DNA of 64,000 bases from Mactra quadrangularis (Eukaryota; Mollusca; Bivalvia; Venerida; Mactridae), in NCBI GenBank assembly GCA_025267735.1, contig CM046307.1, positions 33,781,231 through 33,845,230 on the forward strand, given 5' to 3'. The position numbers were made by a program, and so were the translations under genes. The notes below the pieces were generated by a model. That model searched no databases, was not told where the DNA came from, and saw only the letters and a program-made list of their open reading frames with translations. The number at the start of each line of letters is the position of its first letter. The first letter of the stretch is position 1. Of this stretch, positions 57,511 to 64,000 are shown in pieces.

Positions 57511-57744
57511 TATTGTGTTACTAGTCGTTCTATTATGTAGGAACAAGTGGACCTTTGAATCAACCCCTACCAATATTTTTTTCACCAGCTTAAAACCATC
57601 AAGACGATTGTCCTGAACAAAAATGGTAGATAATCTCAATATTGTAAGTGAAAATAAATCAAAAATAGAACATTTATGTTATAAATACATGTTACAATCT
57701 CATAGCTCATTAAAGTGGCAAAATTATATAAAAAATATATTAGA
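57511..57744. other. Spacer, nothing recognised
   Basis: Short non-coding stretch between the microsatellite and repeat R3. Confidence 0.3.
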
Positions 57745-58235
57745 TACTTTGAACTGTCGTTCTTTGACAGGTAAAAGAACGTCAGGCAAAGCATGATAAT
57801 GGCCGCGCCTTACGTAATGAATTAGGTATTGGATAATAATATTTTAATATGAACATTTCTCACCACACGAGTTTAAATTTAAGGATAATTGTACAAGAAT
57901 TACAGTGGATACCTTTGTTAAGTAGTTCCGTTACATTTATGATAAATAAAGTTTCCGAAATTCTAACGAGACTATTTCACGTCTGAATAGTGTTCATTTC
58001 AAGACATGGTTTTTGCTTAATTGTTCGATAAATATACGAGCAATCAGAAAAATCGACTTTGAATTTCTTATACAGTACCGATTTCCTACTTACTATTGTC
58101 AGCATGTGATCATGCAGATAAAGAAAACGTAGGTCTATGATAATTTTGTTATCTGACAAGGCGTGCAGCCATGATCGTGCTTTGACTGACCTGATAACAA
58201 TAGTGGTAAGGGACAGGTAATCCAGACTAAATACA
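57745..58235 (-). repeat. Dispersed repeat R3, copy 2 (inverted)
   Basis: The reverse complement of 6140-6640. Shared blocks include TAAAAGAACGTCAGGCAAAG, GTACAAGAATTACAGTG and AGGTAATCCAGACTAAATAC. Indels separate the blocks. Confidence 0.6.
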
Positions 58236-59532
58236 GATAAGCTTATTGAAGCATTTCAATATATTGTATTAAACTGATTATGGGTCAGATCAAAAGTTGT
58301 ACTATTTAATGACTTACGCTTGTCAACAAATAAGATCATGAATTAGACTTTTCCAATGTTCGTGGCTGCTTGTATACGAACTATAAAATTTCATTTTGTT
58401 CTTAGTGTGCACCCCACTTAAAAAAGGCTGGATCCACCCAATACTTTCACTCACTGTTTTCTTGAGTTTAACACATGGAGAAAACGATCTGATAATATCA
58501 AACACTTATGGGATTTATAAAACACTTTTTAAGCAATTTGATTGGCTGAGAGGGGGTCACCGTTGTCTAATTATATATTGTACATTTATATATTAAATTA
58601 TCAAACATGGTTGGTTTAATTAACGGTTAATAAACATTTTTTAAAGAATTTTAATGCCTCACTTATAGAGATCACAGGCGTAAGCAGTACTTTCGTGCTA
58701 TTAATTGTTTGGGGATCTTTGATGCTTTGCGTCAATATTTTCTTGTAAAGTAATATAATCTTCGTTCAATTAGCCGTCAGAATATGGAACAGGACATGTT
58801 CTTGAATCGAATAATCTGGATTGGTTATCAATAAATATAATTTCTTGCCAAATGGACAGGTGAATTATAAAGTATACCATAAAAATCAGTTTGTATGTGC
58901 TCGGTCGGAACATGACAAAATTGTTAAACTCTGACACATATATTGCTTCAATCTGCGTAAACACATATCCAGTAGACCACGGTCGTACTGGATCTGTACT
59001 TTTTCCCTTTGAGGTCATGTCGAGATGAACTTTGTGTCGACCAATCAATGCGTAGCTTTCATCTAGACGAAAACACTATTAATCACATTTTGATTTCGTA
59101 ATTTCTATTTTTAGACCAAGTTTCGCTCGCTAATTTAACCGCGGTAATATTCACAGGCTGCAATTGGGCGGCTCATTTCAAATTTCGTGACGTAGTCGAT
59201 GTAAACAAGTTACATATCATAACAATTTCGTCATGAATATTATGATGAGAAAAGGTCACCTGAACGTGACCTTCGTTTGGAAAAGGCCAGATCTACATTA
59301 GCGAGTATGCGGGCGGTAAAATTGTAGATCGGGTTTTAATCAGATTGATATTGCTTGAATGCTTTACAAAAGGAGATGTCATACATGGCTGATCCACAAT
59401 TCAAGCATATTTGGAAATGCTAATACTTGTACTGTATACATTATTATAAGTGCTGATTCCCGCTTATTGGGTTTGTTTTAAAGATAATTATTTCCAGACT
59501 GTAACTGTTCGGGTCGTGTGCAATTAAACCTG
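58236..59532. other. Non-coding DNA, no gene recognised
   Basis: A 92-codon minus frame (58770-59048) includes GRHKVHLDMTSKGKSTDPVR but has no motif or splice support. A symmetric AAGGTCAC-CTGAAC-GTGACCTT word lies at 59252-59273. The segment 59100-59350 is CG-richer and may be regulatory. Confidence 0.3.
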
Positions 59533-59808
59533 AATTTTACGGCGCATTGTTAACACAAAATAAGGTTATCTTATGGCATTCAGCCACCTAACCAAGCTTT
59601 CCTGGACCCTTGTCTATAACCAGTACTCACTTACCCTTCCACTAGGCAGAAAGTTCTCCATATTATCTAATCAATGGAAGAAAAATTGACGATATTGTCA
59701 AATTTTCATGGAAGGGTATAACCTCCCTGGCTAGGATTCGAACCCGTACCCCCTTCGGGACACAAGATTCCAAATCCCAGCGCCCAACTTACTGCACTAT
59801 CTACCCAA
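59533..59808 (-). mobile_element. SINE-B, near-complete copy
   Basis: The body (CACCTAACCAAGCTTTCCTG, ACCAGTACTCACTTACCCTT, TCAAATTTTCATGGAAGGGT on +) and head (59808-59722) are present. On minus the head has GTACGGGTTCGAATCCTAGC as an intact B box and TAGTGCAGTAAGTTGGGCGC as a decayed A box. It is older than the copy at 44737. Confidence 0.8.
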
Positions 59809-59823
59809 ATTTTTATTTTAATA

Positions 59824-60034
59824 TACAGTGACCTCCATAAGTTCTTGGACAAAATCATATGTTTTAAATAAACTGATTCATCTTTATTTATCAAAATAAA
59901 GAAGAGTCATCCAAGAAAATTTTAAAGTCAGCATTGATACCAGTAAGGTCCAATGATAGTTAATTTACTTGTGTTATGCATGATCAGTTTTTCTCAAATT
60001 TTCAACTGTCCAAAAACTTTTGGAGGGCACTGTA
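59824..60034. mobile_element. Tc1/mariner-like MITE with TA duplication
   Basis: CAGTGACCTCCATAAGTTCT (from 59826) and the complement of the right end, CAGTGCCCTCCAAAAGTTTT, are inverted repeats of about 25 bp ending TTGGAC. TA flanks both sides (59824-59825 and 60033-60034). The 207-bp interior is A/T-rich and non-coding. The CAGTG...TTGGAC termini and TA target are classic for Tc1-like elements. Confidence 0.88.
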
Positions 60035-60305
60035 TTTAAGTATGATTTGTAATGAAATGCAAACAAATTTCATAAATTTAATGAAACATAAAATTCCACA
60101 TCTGACATTCTAAAGCCTTCCAAAACTATGTCTATTATAATTCAAATTATATTCCATAACAAAGCTTGTATACTTTTTGTAGTCTCGGTTATAATTATAA
60201 TGATAACCAAAAAATAGTGCACAACTACAAAGCATTTCAAAATAAGCAGTCATCAAATATCAATAATATTGCATGGATTATATTAGAAGAACAATGTTCT
60301 TTCAG

Positions 60306-62057
60306 GGCTTTTTCAGCCTATCTCACAGGGCCGAAACCTCGCCCGTTCCCAATGCCAAATAAGGACCATTTTTCCCATTTCAAAAAAAAAATTCCCTATC
60401 TTGTTAAATAATTCCCTTTGAACAGGATGTCTTTTGCCTTTACAAAAAAAACGACTGCCAATATTTCATATAAAATTAAAAAAAAAATTCATGAGAATTT
60501 GCATTGAATGCCTCACTTGACTGTAAGAACAAATTCTTTAAGAACACTGCAACCCTCTCAGAGACACCCCAGCAAAGCATGTTAAGATTTAATGCAGAAA
60601 GATTAATGATGAAATTCCCATATTGGGTTGATTTGTCGATATTTTTTCCCAAATCGGACTACTGTATAGCGGGTATTATCTGCGGGGGTTTATTTTTGGC
60701 TTTATTGGCGGAAAATGAAAATGCGCCAAATATAAACACCGCGAATACAAACCTCCGCACTTTTAAGTCGCCGCCGTATTATTTACTAAGGGACATTACT
60801 CTTAATAAATTTTGTATTCATTAAAATATGTATTTATTAACTCCCTTAAAAACAACAATTATGTAGTAAATTAGATGAGATTTATTATGTAAATAAACAA
60901 AATTTGGTATTTTGAATATCACAAAGGAATGGATTCAAGTTATGTATGTAGCAAACGAAAATACAGACAGACAACACAGTCATTCTAACAATTAGACAAC
61001 AGGTTCCATCAAAACTCGGTTACGAAACTCGACGACGCTGTCGCCATTTTGTTTACTTTATAAACCCGTATGCCGGTCATTTCCGAATCTTCACGCGGTT
61101 AGCTCAAACACTTATTTGATTGTCGTAAAAAAACAAAGTATTGCAATTAATTTAATTGCTTGCTGTCAAACCGAAGACAAACTTCTCATCACCTAATATA
61201 ACAAATTGGTAAAAAGAGCGGAGTAAGTGTTTATGTAGCTTATTATTTATTGATATTCAAAAGAAAACTTTTGTCAAATTCAATTGTAGATAGGAAATCT
61301 AACGTCACGTGATGACGCTTTATAATTGATTTGTCTGTTTAAAGACTCCACTGGTTGACCAAACATTGTTTGTGACAAGCTGTTTATTTTAAAATTTGTT
61401 GGACCTTGACCAACGGATTCAGGTAAATTGGCAATTTTTAAGTGTGTGGCCGCAAACTTTCATACCGACAATTTTTAACAAAGACAAAGACGTTAATCAC
61501 GACTATAAACAAACGTGAAAATTTGTATTGTTCATTTTACAACAAATTATTATTATAAGACTCTCACGAGTTGGGCTTACTTATGCAATTTGTCGAATGA
61601 TCAATCAAACTTAGCGGCACCCAGGTAATATTTATAACAAAAACATTCACATTTAATGGCGATTCTTATCACATTATTAAACTTGTTCCCGTCAATACAT
61701 CGTCATAGAAATAGATAATCTGCTGTGTAAGCGTTAGTTTTCACACGTCCGCTTAGATTATGCAACTTTGGTGACACTTAAATTCAAAAATTTGAAAAGT
61801 CGCGGTGGGCCGCTTATACAGGTAAATTGACATTTTTAGTGGAAATGACATAGTTATGTACCTTTGACCACCTTTTACCGGGAGGTTTAAAATTGGCGCT
61901 CAGAGTAATTTCCGCCAATATTTAGCATCGCCAATACAAAACTCTCTTGTTTACGCGAAATTTTTGCCCCGCAGAAATAACCCGCTATACAGTATTTACC
62001 GCGTTAAAAATTCCCTAATTGGGCAGGGGTCCTTTTCCCTAAACCCCCTGAAAAAGC
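60306..62057. mobile_element. Outer TIR element, interrupted
   Basis: GGCTTTTTCAG (60306) and CTGAAAAAGCC (62047-62057) are inverted ends. AATTCCCTA and TTTTCCC words recur inside both margins. Most of the interior (60660-61994) is a second element, so the original outer element was only about 420 bp. No target duplication was resolved. Confidence 0.5.
60660..61994. mobile_element. Inner TIR element with TACTGTATAGCGGG ends
   Basis: The left end TACTGTATAGCGGGTATTAT and the complement of the right end, TACTGTATAGCGGGTTATTT, match at 26 of 28 positions by eye, both going on to CTGCGGGG. GGCGGAAA and CGCCAATA words lie at both margins. The interior holds two CAGGTAAATTG(G/A)CA(A/T)TTTTTA copies (about 61420 and 61819) and GTGGCCGC/GGGCCGC, but no transposase. 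It is a non-autonomous element of about 1.3 kb. Confidence 0.7.
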
Positions 62058-62915
62058 CATGTCTTTTGCAAAACTTTTAATGGAAGTGAGTAATCATTTC
62101 CCTTTGATATGCAAATGGTATTAATTTCTAATTGATCTTTAATAAATAATTGTTAATATAATGTTAAAAATTTGACAAGGTAAAAACTTTATAAATATAA
62201 TGTATAATAAGATATCACCTTTAATCAGAAAATATCTGTAGTCGTAACCATAGTTTTGGACAAGGTAGAAAACTATTGTGAAGTAATATCATTCGGAACT
62301 CCTATATGTACCTAGGTATGTCAAATATGAGTTGACGCTTAACAGAATTTTTATTTGGCATAGCCTAAGGCCAGTACACTAGTAATCTTTGGATAGTTAT
62401 CTCTGATAATAAATGAGCAACTTATCACTTTGATGTCTGCTAAACTTGAAAGAGTTGTTTCCCTTTAATCATAAATCAGTGCAGAAACATTTCCTTCTAT
62501 ATAGTTTACAATACAGAGATAAAATGTTGAATTACCTTGAAATGTTGACAGAACACAACCAACAGTGTAGAAGAATGGTGACATTCTGTAAATATTGAAA
62601 TATTTCTGTTTGAATCTCGTTTCTAGCACCAACCTGGAAAAATAAGAACATAATTTATGTCATAGAGTCAAAACATTTTGTTATCAAAATAAACATTGAA
62701 AACAATTGTTTATATCAATGGCACTATTGGTCATGGCAACCAATTTTAGAACTAACCACTTCCCATTTTCACATATCCACCAGGGAAAGCCCATATGACT
62801 TCATCCTGGCATCTTTTGAAAGTAAAAAAATGTATTTTATTAAAGTCTGCTTCCATATACATGATCAGCCAACTTTATAATCTTTTATGATAACTCCTGG
62901 TCACTGAAATCACCC
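62058..62915. other. AT-rich DNA, no gene seen
   Basis: No repeat or gene was recognised up to the SINE-A fragment. Confidence 0.35.
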
Positions 62916-62960
62916 TCAGTCAACCTAACCACTCCTCCTTGAAAAACTAATCTCTGGATT
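62916..62960 (-). mobile_element. SINE-A fragment cut by repeat R1
   Basis: CAGTCAACCTAACCACTCCT, then TGAAAAACTAATCTCTGGATTT, matches the SINE-A body up to ...GATTT. The next base starts TGTAACGTG of R1 instead of the expected AACTGTTAACC. The remainder of the SINE may lie beyond the window. Confidence 0.6.
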
Positions 62961-64000
62961 TGTAACGTGTCCGCTGGGCGCGCGGCCGTCAAGCCGGCGC
63001 TCACGTGCGTGTTTTAAGTCGATGCTCGTCTTAACACCGACTGACTAGGTGTCCGAGCTTGCTGCAGGAACGGAGACGAGACGATCCCAGGACACTGACT
63101 CGTGTCCTGGGGTTAACAACAATGTGAAATATATATAGATAGATTTTCCTCAAGCTATTTGGCTTATGATTAGAAAACAACTAAAGTAAAAGCTTATATA
63201 AATATGTACAGGCACAAAGCATAAAACAAAAACACACTCCTGAAGCAATACCTCAGAATGAAAACCAATAGAAACAACAAAAGTTATAGACACGATAGAA
63301 TAAAACTACAGTATAAAACAATAAGTACAAACTTAATGTTCCAGACACAGTCTGGAGCAGGGGACAAAAGTGTTAACAAAAACTAAAAGCTCTGAGACAC
63401 GACCTCGGGTTATAAAACGTATGTTGAAACCAACAGACCCCGAGCCCGGACAAGTCAATGTCTCAGGAACAACTCGGAACTAAAGCAAAACCAAAACTAA
63501 AACTAAAACTCCGAACACAGCCTCGGGTTATAAAACGTAAGTTGAAACCAACAGACCCCGAGTCCGGACAAGTCAATGTCTCAGGAACAACTCGGAGCTA
63601 AAGCAAAAACCAAAACTAAAACTAAAACTCCGAACTCAACCTCGGGTTATAAAACGTAAGTTGAAACCAACAGACCCCGAGTCCTGACAAGTCAATGTCT
63701 CAGGAACAACTCGGAGCTAAAGCAAAAACCAAAACTTAAACTAAAACTCCAAACACAACCTCGATTATAAAAAGTATGTTGAAACCAACAGACCCCGAGT
63801 CCGGACAAGTCAATGTCTCAGGAACAACTCGGAGCTAAAGCAAAACCAAAACCAACCTTGAAACACTCTCTCGGGTCATTAACTATAGCTTGGAACCAAC
63901 AGACCTTTAGTCCAAACACTCCTATACTTCAAGAACGACCCGGAGCAGAAACAAAACTCAATCGTTGGAGCAGAATCAGTCTGTCTACTAAAATAACCTC
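62961..64000. mobile_element. Repeat R1, copy 2, runs off the window
   Basis: It is collinear with copy 1. A 158-bp block TGTAACG ... GTTAACA (62961-63118, exactly as long as in copy 1) is followed by A/T-rich DNA with AGCATAAAACAAAAACACAC, then 118-119-bp units starting CCTCGGG at 63403, 63521 and 63640 and a variant near 63759. The window ends in ACTAAAATAACCTC, corresponding to about 21412 in copy 1, so the 139-bp duplication of copy 1 is not visible here. Confidence 0.7.

Noticed and set aside
57220..57639. 139-codon minus frame rich in Met, Thr and Ile
   Set aside because: Translation of a compound trinucleotide microsatellite; the opposite strand gives Leu/Ser homopolymers.
58770..59048. 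92-codon minus frame (GRHKVHLDMTSKGK...)
   Set aside because: No motif, no splice signals framing it and no second copy; length is within chance for this composition.

Overview
This window reads as nuclear DNA of an invertebrate, most likely a bivalve mollusc. It is AT-rich, gene-poor and dominated by mobile DNA. The taxon is an inference from its mix of tRNA-derived SINEs, (GGAC)n-tailed repeats, 'GGGAGGTAA'-type motifs and compound microsatellites; no species-level call is possible. No bacterial, phage or CRISPR features are present, and nearly all long open frames are low-complexity artefacts of tandem repeats.

Genes. One host gene can be read with confidence. A small secreted protein (74 aa) is encoded on + by two coding exons, 10811-10892 and 13099-13241. 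Splice sites and phase agree, a signal peptide is visible, and a poly(A) signal lies at 13363. A possible 5' UTR exon ends at 7547. Weaker exon candidates are at 27898-27941 (+), with an opposing splice donor at 27833 (-), and at 31945-32061 (-). A broken mobile-element protein gene with a CXC-type cysteine cluster is at 22119-22662 (-), with a decayed inverted partner at 23531-24010 (+).

Layout. 1-7.4 kb: AT-rich DNA, a 79-bp foldback, a 29-bp minisatellite, a tRNA-Ser-like relic and a ~500-bp dispersed repeat (R3). 7.4-13.4 kb: the secreted-peptide gene, with a 30-bp minisatellite next to its coding exon and two SINE pieces in its intron. 14.9-20.1 kb: foldback, SINE, a 2.6-kb satellite of ~98-bp dyad units, SINE. 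20.3-25.6 kb: repeat R1 (158-bp TG...CA block plus 118-bp tandem units), then the inverted mobile-element gene. 25.6-34 kb: unique AT-rich DNA, repeat R2, SINEs, a pentamer microsatellite and a 169-bp foldback. 34.2-45 kb: a threefold tandem module made of a lead, a ~72-bp dyad satellite, a 69-bp minisatellite and a SINE-B end; it carries a 1.14-kb TA-flanked transposon with two inward tRNA-like segments. 47.5-49.3 kb: a 168-bp tandem repeat element. 53.1-55 kb: two more (GGAC)n/terminal-hairpin elements, one carrying repeated nuclear-receptor-like DR1 motifs. 57-57.5 kb: microsatellites. 59.5-62.1 kb: SINE-B, a Tc1-like MITE and two nested TIR elements. 62.96-64 kb: a second R1 copy that interrupts a SINE and runs off the window.

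The sequence records repeated insertion, nesting and tandem amplification around one small secreted-protein gene. The most distinctive items are the peptide gene, the two unrelated dyad satellites, the tRNA-bearing transposon, and the shared terminal design of the (GGAC)n elements.
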